Of a stretch of 64,000 nucleotides of DNA, positions 34,356 through 42,601 are shown piece after piece. Position 1 is the first letter of the stretch; every line of letters begins with the position of its first letter. A program made the translations under genes and the position numbers. Source of the DNA: Methylophilaceae bacterium (GTDB taxonomy: Bacteria; Pseudomonadota; Gammaproteobacteria; Burkholderiales; Methylophilaceae); NCBI GenBank assembly GCA_018398995.1, contig CP073759.1:1961577-2025576 (forward strand). Reading direction: 5' to 3'. Under the pieces are notes generated by a model that was not told the origin of the DNA, did no database searches, and saw nothing but the letters and a program-made list of their open reading frames with translations.

Positions 34356-34961
34356 TTAAGTTGTAACGGCTTTAAGTACTATTGGTAATAGATGCGCTGG
34401 AATATGAATCAAAGTTAATGCGGCAGCGCGCCCTTTTTTTGACATTTTCATGTACGATTTGCGCAAAATCGTTAAGAATTTTTCTTCGCTGTAATCATTA
34501 TATTTCAACACAAAATCAGCTAAATCATGTTCTAAAAAAGCCAATACAATCACATCTTCTAGCGTTTGCGTATTGGCATTTGTGCGTAAATTTTCTTTTT
34601 TTAATAAGCTTGCAACTTCTGCGATTGTTGCAGCATCATAACCATGTTGCTGCATGATCGTGCTTGCCAGTTCTGCATGATGATTTTTGAGATTGCTGCG
34701 CCATTGCATATAGCCAGCCTTGGTCATTGGGTAGTCGGTTCTAGGAGATATCCAACGTTGAATATGTTGTGCGCGGATAGCAAGTTGCAAAGCTTCAGAC
34801 GCCTCTGGTGCATAGCGGTTGAGCATTTCACTCAATCGCTCGGCATAGATTAGCGCTTTAGGGTGCTGTGTTCCATTCACGTCGATTTGATTAGGGTCTT
34901 GACTATTAATCGCATCGAAATTGGCAATGGTATTGTTAAAACGAATTTGATTCTCTGTCAT
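34356..34961 (-). CDS. DUF4202 family protein
   Basis: 201 residues. It starts MTENQIRFNNTIANFDAINS and has RAQHIQRWISPRTDYPMTKAGY, the strongly conserved DUF4202 block, then ENLRTNANTQTLEDVIVLAFLEHDLADF. The His and Asp residues recall HD-type metal-binding folds, but activity is unknown. The family often sits near assimilatory sulfite/nitrite genes, which fits the nearby remnant of a nitrate-cluster kinase. The open frame starts TTG at 34967; ATG at 34961 is preferred. A perfect FNR box is 45 bases upstream of the start. Confidence 0.85.
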   Translation of the reverse strand: MTENQIRFNNTIANFDAINSQDPNQIDVNGTQHPKALIYAERLSEMLNRYAPEASEALQLAIRAQHIQRWISPRTDYPMTKAGYMQWRSNLKNHHAELASTIMQQHGYDAATIAEVASLLKKENLRTNANTQTLEDVIVLAFLEHDLADFVLKYNDYSEEKFLTILRKSYMKMSKKGRAAALTLIHIPAHLLPIVLKAVTT

Positions 34962-35005
34962 ATGCAAATTCTAAAGCTTTCAGCCTACTCTTAAAAGCTG
35001 AAATC

Positions 35006-35019
35006 TTGATTTGCATCAA
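35006..35019. promoter_or_regulatory. Perfect FNR/ANR-type box TTGAT-TTGC-ATCAA
   Basis: Exact match to the FNR consensus TTGATnnnnATCAA, in the divergent region between the DUF4202 gene and the 35101-35433 membrane protein gene. On the plus side a TAGGCT at 35042 would put the box centre at -41.5, the class II activation position; a second TAGGCT faces the minus side at 34982-34987. It suggests control by oxygen or redox state. Confidence 0.65.
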
Positions 35020-35100
35020 ATAAGTTTATACACATGCAGAATAGGCTAACAATAATAGTCAGTCCTTGTTGGCAGTCTGCTATAGATAAAGGTTTAGTTG

Positions 35101-35433
35101 ATGATTGATTTTTTTAAAAAGTTACCACATGCCACCCGGTATCCAATTGGGATTGAATGGCCAATTTTGAAACGAATGCCACTAATTTTTGGCGTCGGCA
35201 CTTTATTTATTCTTTCGCCAATCGCTATCATTTATCTACAAAACGCAGTTATTTCAGCAGCACAATACAAAACAATTTACGTTTGTCTCGGCGCCTTGTT
35301 TTCATACTGGTTTTTTGTTGGTGTATTAGCAATAGGCTGTGCACTCATCATGATTATGAAAGGCCCCGGTTATGTTGCAGACGCTTATGATCTACCAATT
35401 GAAGATAAGCGACTAGAAGAAAGAGTGAAGTAA
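35101..35433 (+). CDS. Two-span membrane protein, unknown function
   Basis: 110 residues with two membrane helices (about 29-50 and 63-88) and a charged C-terminus (LPIEDKRLEERVK). The family is not recognised. ATG at 35101 has AAAGG eight bases upstream. It lies downstream of the FNR box and upstream of a kinase remnant, so it may belong to an old respiration or nitrogen gene cluster. Confidence 0.6.
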   Translation: MIDFFKKLPHATRYPIGIEWPILKRMPLIFGVGTLFILSPIAIIYLQNAVISAAQYKTIYVCLGALFSYWFFVGVLAIGCALIMIMKGPGYVADAYDLPIEDKRLEERVK

Positions 35434-35498
35434 CGCTTGATACTTTTTCACTTTTTGTTATTCATTCATGACTTGATTGACATTGGTATTGTTAAGAT

Positions 35499-35921
35499 TT
35501 GGGAACTGCGCAATATAGTGCACCTAAATATTTTTTAGGTGAAAAGGGGACCGAGCGTTCCGATTTATTTTCATTGGGAGTGATTGCTTATCAAATGTTG
35601 ACTGGCAAGCTACCTTACGCTACGCAGGTGGCGAAAATAAATAGCAAATCTGATCAAAATAAATTGAGCTACCACAGTATTCGTTACGCTAGACCAGACG
35701 TGCCTACTTGGGTAGATGACACAATTATGAAGGCGGTACATCCTAATCCAAGCAAGCGCCATGAGGCTTTATCTGAATTTATTTTGGATCTCAAACAACC
35801 TAATCAAGCGTTTGTAAATAGAACGAGACCGCCTTTAATCGAACGCAATCCAGTTGCTTTTTGGCAAGGGATTTCTTTCATTTTGTGTGTGGTGATTATT
35901 GTTTTGCTGATACGTTTGTAA
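35499..35921 (+). pseudogene. C-terminal remnant of a bifunctional Ser/Thr kinase/phosphatase
   Basis: 140 codons starting at a TTG immediately after an in-frame TAA (35493). The sequence matches the C-lobe of a Hanks-type kinase: GTAQYSAPKYFLGEKGTERS, DLFSLGVIAYQMLTGKLPY, the RPDVPTWVDDTIMKAVHPNP block and one C-terminal membrane helix (WQGISFILCVVIIVLLIRL). The whole phosphatase part and kinase N-lobe with its catalytic loop are missing and cannot be found upstream in any frame, and the APE motif Glu is Lys. This looks like the remains of the kinase/phosphatase gene that accompanies nitrate-assimilation clusters in related bacteria. Confidence 0.7.
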
Positions 35922-35943
35922 TAAACACCATGTAATGACTTAT

Positions 35944-37218
35944 TTAGGTTACCTTATCTAAAGCCTGACTAACGTCTGCAATAATATCGTCAATATTTTC
36001 AATACCAACAGAGATTCGGACTAAGTCAGAACTAACCCCAGCTTTTTTCAGTTCCTCTTCATTAAGCTGTCTGTGCGTAGTAGATGCAGGATGACAAGCC
36101 AATGACTTAGCATCGCCAATGTTCACTAAGCGCAGAATCATCTCTAGCGCATCAATAAACTGCTCACCCGCTTTTGCGCCACCTTTAATGCCAAAACTTA
36201 AAATGCCAGATGCTTTACCATTGGTTATTTTTTGACAGTTAGCATGGTATTCACTGTTTTTTAGCGCTGCATAGTTAACCCAGCTAACTTTGGAGTGGTT
36301 TTGTAAATACTCAGCCAATTGTTCAGCATTTTCGCAATGACGCTCCATACGTAGACCTAATGTTTCTAGGCCTTGTAGAATTTGAAATGAGTTCATTGGT
36401 GAAATGGCTGCTCCTGTATTTCTTAATGGCGCAACGCGGCAACGCCCAATATACGCGGCAGCACCTAATGCTTCCGTATAAATAACACCGTGATAAGAAG
36501 GGTCGGGTGTATTTAGGATGGCAAATCGATTTTTGTTGGCAACCCAGTCAAATTTACCAGAATCGACAATCATACCGCCAATGGATGTGCCGTGTCCGCC
36601 GATATATTTGGTGAGTGAATGCACCACAATATCGGCGCCCAGTTCAAATGGTTTGCAAAGATAGGGTGTAGCAACTGTATTGTCGACAATAACTGGAATG
36701 CCATGCCTGTGCGCAATCTCTGAAAGCTTTTGAATATCAACAATATTGCCGGCAGGATTGCCAATAGACTCGCAAAAAATAGCTTTTGTATTGCTATCAA
36801 TTGCTTTTTCAAATCCAGAAAAATCATCATAAGAAAGCATCCGCACCTCAATGCCTTGTCTTGGCAGTGCGTGTGCAAATAAGTTATATGTCCCACCATA
36901 AAGTTGACTTGTACTCAAAATATTGTCGCCTACCTCGCAAATACATTGAATAGCATAGGTTATAGCTGCCATACCTGAAGCCAGTGCCAAGCCGGCTATA
37001 CCACCTTCCATTGCTGCAACCCGCTGCTCCAATACATCTGTTGTTGGGTTCATGATGCGTGTATAAATGTTACCAGGCACTTTTAAGTCAAATAAATCAG
37101 CACCATGCTGGGTGTTGTCGAATGTATAAGAGGTTGTTTGATAGATTGGTACGGCGGCAGCTTTAGTTGTTGTCTCTGATGTATAGCCGTGGTGTAGTGC
37201 GATAGATTCAAGCTTCAT
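35944..37218 (-). CDS. metY: O-acetylhomoserine aminocarboxypropyltransferase (sulfhydrylase)
   Basis: 424 residues of the Cys/Met PLP family. Blocks include [84 protein letters not shown] and the PLP lysine in [17 protein letters not shown]. It makes homocysteine from O-acetylhomoserine and sulfide. The ATG at 37218 has GAGGAG seven bases upstream. No methionine-type riboswitch was recognised in the 76-base leader, which ends at the HAD gene. Confidence 0.95.
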   Translation of the reverse strand: MKLESIALHHGYTSETTTKAAAVPIYQTTSYTFDNTQHGADLFDLKVPGNIYTRIMNPTTDVLEQRVAAMEGGIAGLALASGMAAITYAIQCICEVGDNILSTSQLYGGTYNLFAHALPRQGIEVRMLSYDDFSGFEKAIDSNTKAIFCESIGNPAGNIVDIQKLSEIAHRHGIPVIVDNTVATPYLCKPFELGADIVVHSLTKYIGGHGTSIGGMIVDSGKFDWVANKNRFAILNTPDPSYHGVIYTEALGAAAYIGRCRVAPLRNTGAAISPMNSFQILQGLETLGLRMERHCENAEQLAEYLQNHSKVSWVNYAALKNSEYHANCQKITNGKASGILSFGIKGGAKAGEQFIDALEMILRLVNIGDAKSLACHPASTTHRQLNEEELKKAGVSSDLVRISVGIENIDDIIADVSQALDKVT

Positions 37219-37294
37219 TATGTGCTCCTCAGCATTGCTATTAGTCGTGTAAACTAGCTTAATACGCTAGCGCTATGGTTGCAAGTGACGTGGT

Positions 37295-37894
37295 TTACAC
37301 CAGTTTATATTGCATTAATACTTGCTTCACTTGTTCTGGATTAAATGCTTGGTATGCATGAAAACCAAACGCATTCGCGGCATTGACATTATCAATATTA
37401 TCGTCAAAAAAGATAATCTCTTCGGCTGGTAGCTGCAGCCCTGTAGCGGCTACCGCAAAGGCTTGGTGTTCTGGTTTAAGGTGGCCAATTTCATGAGACA
37501 AAAACAAATGATCCAAACTCTCCGTTAGCCCAGTTGCCTCTACATGTACCCAATGTGCCTGACTTGTATTACTTAAGGCGGCAAGGGTAATATCATCTGG
37601 TATGGCGTGGAGCAAATCGAAAGTATTGGGGAAGGTGCCTACTATCCATGTGGCAAAGTTTGCCATAAAAGCATCTGGGCTCAAGTTAATGTTTAAATCT
37701 TTGACGATTCGTTCTGCAAACACATCGCTAGAAATTTTGCCTGTTTCATGTGCAATCACAGCGGGAGAGGACATCCAATTTTTATAAATTTCATCATGAG
37801 ATTGTTGACTGTCTAACAATTTCGCCAGTGAAGGCAATCCATTCAACTCAATAAGTACACCACCAATATCAAAAAGAACAGCTGATATTTTCAT
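37295..37894 (-). CDS. HAD-superfamily phosphatase
   Basis: 199 residues. HAD motif I is VLFDIGGVLIE (the first Asp is kept but the second is replaced, DIGGV, as in YihX-like enzymes), motif II LAALSNTSQAH, the Lys of motif III in IGHLKPEHQAF and motif IV IIFFDDNIDNVNAA. It is similar to alpha-D-glucose-1-phosphatase YihX or acid phosphatase-like HADs. Its substrate is uncertain. It lies 76 bases upstream of metY on the same strand. Confidence 0.85.
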   Translation of the reverse strand: MKISAVLFDIGGVLIELNGLPSLAKLLDSQQSHDEIYKNWMSSPAVIAHETGKISSDVFAERIVKDLNINLSPDAFMANFATWIVGTFPNTFDLLHAIPDDITLAALSNTSQAHWVHVEATGLTESLDHLFLSHEIGHLKPEHQAFAVAATGLQLPAEEIIFFDDNIDNVNAANAFGFHAYQAFNPEQVKQVLMQYKLV

Positions 37895-37910
37895 ATGTAT
37901 TTGACTTTTT

Positions 37911-37965
37911 AAATAAAAAATGAGTCATCAATGATTAACCATGTAATCACTGATGACTCATTTTA
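37911..37965 (-). terminator. Rho-independent terminator downstream of the SWIB gene
   Basis: TGAGTCATCA (37921-37930) and TGATGACTCA (37951-37960) form a perfect 10-bp stem, with AATGA/TCATT-like extension in the loop, and the minus strand continues TTTTTTATTT. It separates the SWIB gene from the HAD phosphatase gene. Confidence 0.8.
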
Positions 37966-37998
37966 TTGACATAACGTTGTTATACAACGTCTGTTGCT

Positions 37999-38325
37999 TT
38001 ACGCTAAGTTGGCGCCAACAATTGCTGCCATTTGCATCATGTCGACAGTTTCGCCTTCTTTGATGTTGGTTAGGTTGGTTACTTTACCTGTTTTACTTGT
38101 TGTATTTGTATTTTTAAAGATAGGCAATAATTTGGCATCAGTTACAATGTATTTACCAGCATTTTCAGGTTTGCCATTGACTGATTTAGTTTGTAATTGA
38201 TTGGCTTTAATGTAGTCCCAGATTTTTTTTGTGATTTCAGTACGTGGAAGTGCATCCGCACCACACAACGCTGCCAATTCGCTTTTCATTTTGACTGGAA
38301 CTGCTAAACCTTTTGCTTCTGCCAT
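37999..38325 (-). CDS. SWIB/MDM2-domain protein
   Basis: 108 residues. Residues about 10-75 match the SWIB fold: KSELAALCGADALPRTEITK, KIWDYIKANQLQ and YIVTDAKLLPIF. SWIB domains are known from eukaryotic SWI/SNF complexes and, in bacteria, from chlamydiae and some betaproteobacteria, sometimes fused to topoisomerase. Here it stands alone and has a C-terminal stretch (TGKVTNLTNIKEGETVDMMQ) that departs from the usual end. A role in DNA compaction or topology is inferred only. It has its own terminator. Confidence 0.85.
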   Translation of the reverse strand: MAEAKGLAVPVKMKSELAALCGADALPRTEITKKIWDYIKANQLQTKSVNGKPENAGKYIVTDAKLLPIFKNTNTTSKTGKVTNLTNIKEGETVDMMQMAAIVGANLA

Positions 38326-38493
38326 TTTAATTCCTTTTTAATATGATTAAATGAATAAATATTACAAGGCTTATTATGCCTCATATCTTAATAAGAGCGC
38401 TTATTATGCACTGCCTTTGCATGCATCCCAAATAAATTTTTAGATAATTTTTAATCTAAATCACCCGCTTTTGATACTAAGGCTAAAAAGCAT

Positions 38494-38522
38494 TTGATTC
38501 GTAAACGTTTTTTAACTATAAT
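38494..38522 (+). promoter_or_regulatory. Sigma-70-type promoter for the rpsF operon
   Basis: TTGATT, 17-base spacer, TATAAT. Transcription would begin near 38529, giving a leader of about 90 bases before rpsF. The leader contains small hairpins (for example GCAATTGTTGATTGC) and may hold the S6:S18 autoregulatory site known in many bacteria, but I could not confirm that structure. Confidence 0.75.
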
Positions 38523-38620
38523 CACGGCCTTACATAAACCTTGCCACACCACAAAGCAATTGTTGATTGCTGCCTTACATGAAAGGGCTGGATGGGTGGC
38601 TTTAACCACAAGGAGATTTC

Positions 38621-39010
38621 ATGCGTCACTACGAAGTAGTATTTATCGTGCATCCTGATCAAAGCGAGCAAGTGCCTGCAATGATTGAGCGTTATCGCAC
38701 CATGATTAGCGGCAACAAAGGCACTATTCACCGTTTAGAAGACTGGGGCCGTCGACAATTGGCTTACCCAATCAACAAAATTCATAAAGCACATTATGTG
38801 TTAATGAATATCGAGTGTGATCAAGAGACATTAGCAGAGTTAGAGCTGGGCTTTAAATTTAATGATGCCGTCATGCGTCATTTAACTTTTAGCACAAAAA
38901 CAGCGGTAACTGAGCCTAGCCCAATGATGAAAGAAGAGAAATCTAAATCAGTATTGAGCGGTGATTCAGCAAAAGAAGCGCCTGCGACAGAAGAGGCGAC
39001 AGCAGAGTAG
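38621..39010 (+). CDS. rpsF: 30S ribosomal protein S6
   Basis: 129 residues. It has the N-terminal [35 protein letters not shown] and [10 protein letters not shown] typical of S6, followed by a Lys/Glu/Ala-rich acidic tail. S6 binds 16S rRNA with S18. AAGGAG is seven bases upstream of the ATG. It is the first gene of rpsF-priB-rpsR-rplI. Confidence 0.98.
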   Translation: MRHYEVVFIVHPDQSEQVPAMIERYRTMISGNKGTIHRLEDWGRRQLAYPINKIHKAHYVLMNIECDQETLAELELGFKFNDAVMRHLTFSTKTAVTEPSPMMKEEKSKSVLSGDSAKEAPATEEATAE

Positions 39011-39012
39011 AA

Positions 39013-39297
39013 GTGAATAAGCTGGCAATAAGCGGGGAAGTGACTCAGATTGAGGCTTTACGTTATACACCAGCAGGTTTGCCGTTGTTGAGTTTTGTGA
39101 TTAGCCATGTTTCAGAAGCTATTGAAGCTGGCTTAAAGCGTAAAGTAGAATGTGAAATAAAAGCGGTTGTAATTGGTGATTTAGCTAAAACCAACATTCA
39201 ACTAGGTACCACACTACGCGCACTAGGATTTTTGGCAAAGCGTAGCGCAAAAAGCACACAATTGGTATTGCATATAAAGAATATTGAACTGATATAA
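39013..39297 (+). CDS. priB: Primosomal replication protein N (PriB)
   Basis: 94 residues forming one OB-fold related to SSB (LAISGEVTQIEALRYTPAG, LSFVISHVSE and a C-terminal IKNIELI). It stabilises PriA on forked DNA during replication restart. The start is GTG at 39013, two bases after the rpsF stop. Position between rpsF and rpsR is characteristic of beta- and gammaproteobacteria. Confidence 0.93.
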   Translation: MNKLAISGEVTQIEALRYTPAGLPLLSFVISHVSEAIEAGLKRKVECEIKAVVIGDLAKTNIQLGTTLRALGFLAKRSAKSTQLVLHIKNIELI

Positions 39298-39360
39298 CAG
39301 GCTTAATTTAATAAACTAAATTAAAGTGGTTATCTAAACGAAAAAGATTAGGAGTTAGAC

Positions 39361-39594
39361 ATGGCAAGAGATATGTATAAACGCCGCCGTTACTGCCGTT
39401 TTAGTGCAGAAGGCATTAAAGAAGTGGATTATAAAGATGTGGATTTGCTGAAAGATTTTATTTCAGAAAATGCAAAAATTATTCCAGCGCGTATGACTGG
39501 CACAAAAGCTAAATACCAACGTCAATTAACCTCAGCAGTTAAACGTGCACGTTTCTTAGCGTTGTTACCATACACTGATAAACACCCAGGCTAA
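39361..39594 (+). CDS. rpsR: 30S ribosomal protein S18
   Basis: 77 residues, basic, with [40 protein letters not shown] and [16 protein letters not shown] single N-terminal Cys is kept rather than a zinc-ribbon set. AGGAG precedes the ATG. Co-transcribed with rpsF, priB and rplI. Confidence 0.98.
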   Translation: MARDMYKRRRYCRFSAEGIKEVDYKDVDLLKDFISENAKIIPARMTGTKAKYQRQLTSAVKRARFLALLPYTDKHPG

Positions 39595-39605
39595 GGAGAA
39601 TAACA

Positions 39606-40055
39606 ATGGAAATTATTTTATTAGAAAAAGTAGCTAATTTAGGCGCATTGGGCGATATCGTAAAAGTAAAAGATGGTTTCGGCCGTAACTTTTTGATACC
39701 ACAAGGTAAAGCAAAACGTGCAACTGAATCAAACAAAGCTGAATTTGAAGCGCGCCGTGTAGAATTAGAGAAGCAACAAGCAGATATTTTAGCGGCAGCT
39801 AAAGCGCGTGCGGATAAACTAGCTGGTCAAACTGTTGAAATCGCACAAAAAGCAGGCGAAGATGGTCGCTTATTTGGTTCAGTGACTAATCATGATATTG
39901 CTGCTGCATTAACAGTGGCTGGTACTGAAGTGTCTAAATCAGAAGTGCGTTTACCTAACGGTTCACTTAAAGCAGTTGGTGAATTCCCAGTAAGTATCGC
40001 TTTGCACCATGATGTGGTTGTTGACATCACGGTTAAAGTGATTGCTGAAGCGTAA
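39606..40055 (+). CDS. rplI: 50S ribosomal protein L9
   Basis: 149 residues. The N-terminal domain is [20 protein letters not shown] with [16 protein letters not shown], then a long helix and a C-terminal domain with [17 protein letters not shown]. It binds 23S rRNA near the L1 stalk. It ends the operon before a terminator at 40072-40099. Confidence 0.98.
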   Translation: MEIILLEKVANLGALGDIVKVKDGFGRNFLIPQGKAKRATESNKAEFEARRVELEKQQADILAAAKARADKLAGQTVEIAQKAGEDGRLFGSVTNHDIAAALTVAGTEVSKSEVRLPNGSLKAVGEFPVSIALHHDVVVDITVKVIAEA

Positions 40056-40071
40056 TTTTTCATCTCTCATC

Positions 40072-40099
40072 AAAAAAGGCGACTGAGGTCGTCTTTTTT
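40072..40099 (+). terminator. Rho-independent terminator after rplI
   Basis: AAAAAAGGCGAC, loop TGAG, GTCGTCTTTTTT; six-pair stem with one G-T pair and a six-T tail. Confidence 0.85.
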
Positions 40100-40111
40100 G
40101 TTGTCTGTGCT

Positions 40112-40142
40112 TTGTGAGAGTCACTTATTTATGCCGTATAAT
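40112..40142 (+). promoter_or_regulatory. Promoter of dnaB with -10 only eight bases from the start codon
   Basis: TATAAT at 40137-40142 with TTGTGA at 40112-40117 (19-base spacer). Transcription would begin at about 40149-40151, at or next to the dnaB ATG (40151), and no Shine-Dalgarno precedes that ATG. This predicts a leaderless or nearly leaderless message. Confidence 0.5.
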
Positions 40143-40150
40143 CATACGTT

Positions 40151-41530
40151 ATGGCTGATGAACAACTAGATGCATTAAAACTTCCCCCACACTCCATTGA
40201 GGCGGAACAGTCCGTTATTGGTGGCTTATTGCTTGAAAATGAAGCCTTAGATAAAGTCGCTGATATTTTAAATGCAGATGACTTTTATCAGCACGATCAT
40301 AAAACTATTTATCAACATATTGCACGGTTAATAGAACGTAACCGTCCTGCTGATATTGTTACCGTGGCAGAATCTTTAGAAAACACGGCAGAACTAACTG
40401 CTATCGGCGGCATTGCTTATCTAGGCTCGCTGGCTCAAAACACGCCAACAGCAGCGAATATACGTCGTTATGCCGAAATCGTCCGCGAACGGGCAGTGAT
40501 GCGTAAACTAGTCACTGTTGGTTCTGATATTGCAGGTAGCGCTTTTAATCCGAATGGCCGTGATGCACAGCAATTATTAGATGAAGCTGAGGCTAAGATT
40601 TTTCAAATTGCTGAAAGTGGTAATAGAGATAATCAAGGATTTCAAGACATTAAAGCGCTATTGCCACAAGTGGCAGAAAAAATTGACGAATTATTTTCCC
40701 GTGAAGATCAAAGTGAAGTGACGGGTATCCCAACGGGTTTCGCTGATTTAGATAGAATGACTTCAGGCTTGCATGGTGGCGATTTGATTATTGTGGCAGG
40801 TCGCCCATCAATGGGTAAAACTGCTTTCTCTATCAATATGGCGGAGAATGTAGCTATCGACACCGGCTTGCCAGTCGCTATCTTTTCCATGGAAATGGGG
40901 GCAACACAGCTTGCTACAAGGATGATTGGCTCTATTGGTCGCTTAGACCAACATCGCATGCGTACCGGTCGTTTAGAGGATGAGGACTGGGAGAAGCTGA
41001 CCACTGCGCTAGGCAAACTTAATGAAGCGCCAATTTTTATTGATGAAGGCGCTGGATTAAGTAGCTTTGATGTGCGCGCAAGGGCACGACGTTTGCATCG
41101 TCAAACTGGAAAATTAGGCCTTATTGTGGTCGATTACTTACAATTGATGGCAGCGCCTGCAGGAACGCGCACTGAGAATAGAGCAACGGAAATTTCCGAA
41201 ATTTCGCGTTCGCTCAAAGCATTAGCGAAAGAGTTGGATGTGCCTGTAGTGGCTCTATCGCAGCTAAATCGTGGTCTTGAGCAACGGCCTGATAAACGTC
41301 CAGTAATGAGTGATTTACGTGAATCGGGCGCGATTGAACAAGATGCAGATTTGATTTTGTTTATTTATCGTGATGAAGTATATAACCCAGATAGTACAGA
41401 CAAAGGCACAGCAGAAATTATTATTGGCAAGCAACGTAACGGTCCAATTGGTCGGGTTAGGTTGACCTTTATTGGGCAACACACGCGCTTTGAAGATTTT
41501 GCTAATGCTGACTATATGACAGATGACTAG
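40151..41530 (+). CDS. dnaB: Replicative DNA helicase DnaB
   Basis: 459 residues. The N-terminal primase-binding domain begins LKLPPHSIEAEQSVIGGLLL; the RecA-like C-terminal domain has VAGRPSMGKTAFSINMA (Walker A), IFSMEMG, LIVVDYLQLM (Walker B), ALSQLNRGLEQR and SDLRESGAIEQDADLI. No intein is present. It follows the rplI terminator, the usual order, and is two bases upstream of alr. There is no Shine-Dalgarno before the ATG. Confidence 0.98.
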   Translation: MADEQLDALKLPPHSIEAEQSVIGGLLLENEALDKVADILNADDFYQHDHKTIYQHIARLIERNRPADIVTVAESLENTAELTAIGGIAYLGSLAQNTPTAANIRRYAEIVRERAVMRKLVTVGSDIAGSAFNPNGRDAQQLLDEAEAKIFQIAESGNRDNQGFQDIKALLPQVAEKIDELFSREDQSEVTGIPTGFADLDRMTSGLHGGDLIIVAGRPSMGKTAFSINMAENVAIDTGLPVAIFSMEMGATQLATRMIGSIGRLDQHRMRTGRLEDEDWEKLTTALGKLNEAPIFIDEGAGLSSFDVRARARRLHRQTGKLGLIVVDYLQLMAAPAGTRTENRATEISEISRSLKALAKELDVPVVALSQLNRGLEQRPDKRPVMSDLRESGAIEQDADLILFIYRDEVYNPDSTDKGTAEIIIGKQRNGPIGRVRLTFIGQHTRFEDFANADYMTDD

Positions 41531-41532
41531 CC

Positions 41533-42600
41533 ATGCGACCGATTCAAGCAACCGTATCGACTAGCGCCTTACAACATAATCTTAATATTGTGAGGCAGCA
41601 TGCCCAAGCGGCCAAAGTGATGTCGGTTGTGAAAGCCAATGGATATGGGCATGGTTTGATGAATGTCGCACATGCTTTGGCTAACACAGACGCATTTGCA
41701 ACACTCAATTTATCTGAGGCGATTGACTTGCGTGAAGCAGGTTTTGAACAGGATATTCTGCTGCTAGAGGGGGCTTTTGACGAAGAGGAATTGCGTATAG
41801 CAGCTAGCTTTAAAATTAGTGTGGTAGTTCATAGTGCTATTCAAGCTAATTTATTGCAAAGCATAACGCTATCAAGACCAGTTAATATATACCTAAAAAT
41901 GAATACGGGTATGAATCGCTTAGGTTTTAGGCCATGCGATTATTTATCTATTTATCAACAGCTAAATGATTGTAAAAATGTTAGACACATCACGTTGATG
42001 ACTCACTTTGCAACTGCTGATGAGGAGCAGGGTATTGCTGAACCGCTCACCCGTTTTAAAGAGACGATAAAATCACTTAATGCGCCAGTTTCTTTAGCCA
42101 ATTCAGCCACCATTCTGAGATATCCAGAAGCTCATGCTAATTGGGTGCGTCCAGGTATCATGCTCTACGGAGCAACACCAGTCAGCGGCACACCCGCCAC
42201 TGCCTATGATTTAAAACCAGTCATGCAACTCAGTGCAAAAATAATTGCAATTCAAACACTGGCGATTGGTGAAAGTGTTGGTTATGGTGCAAGATTTACC
42301 GCTACAAAAGAGACCCGTATTGGCGTTGTTGCCTGTGGTTATGCCGATGGTTATCCGCGCCATGCGCCCAATGGTACGCCTATTGCTGTAAATGGGCGAC
42401 TAACGCAGACACTGGGTCGCGTTTCTATGGATATGCTCTTTTGTGATCTGACTGATATGCCTGAAGCTGATATTGGCGCTCATGTTGAACTATGGGGCAC
42501 TACAGTGCCAGTAGACGCCGTTGCTGAAGCAAGTGGCACTGTAGGCTACGAGCTGCTTTGTGCAGTCGCGCCGCGTGTGCCCATCATGGTGGTTGCCTAA
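41533..42600 (+). CDS. alr: Alanine racemase
   Basis: 355 residues, fold-type III PLP enzyme. The PLP lysine is in VMSVVKANGYGHG (residue about 34), the MNTGMNRLGF block binds phosphate, and the catalytic Tyr is in GYGARFTA. VACGYADGYPRHAP and GRVSMDM are typical. It makes D-alanine for peptidoglycan. It lies two bases after dnaB and one base before radA, so the three are one operon. Confidence 0.96.
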   Translation: MRPIQATVSTSALQHNLNIVRQHAQAAKVMSVVKANGYGHGLMNVAHALANTDAFATLNLSEAIDLREAGFEQDILLLEGAFDEEELRIAASFKISVVVHSAIQANLLQSITLSRPVNIYLKMNTGMNRLGFRPCDYLSIYQQLNDCKNVRHITLMTHFATADEEQGIAEPLTRFKETIKSLNAPVSLANSATILRYPEAHANWVRPGIMLYGATPVSGTPATAYDLKPVMQLSAKIIAIQTLAIGESVGYGARFTATKETRIGVVACGYADGYPRHAPNGTPIAVNGRLTQTLGRVSMDMLFCDLTDMPEADIGAHVELWGTTVPVDAVAEASGTVGYELLCAVAPRVPIMVVA

Positions 42601-42601
42601 T

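Noticed and set aside
37219..37294. Methionine/SAM riboswitch before metY
   Set aside because: The leader is only 76 bases long and no SAM-binding fold that I know could be drawn; a normal Shine-Dalgarno is present.
38529..38620. S6:S18 autoregulatory RNA in the rpsF leader
   Set aside because: Plausible by position and small hairpins are present, but I could not match the conserved structure, so it is mentioned only under the promoter.
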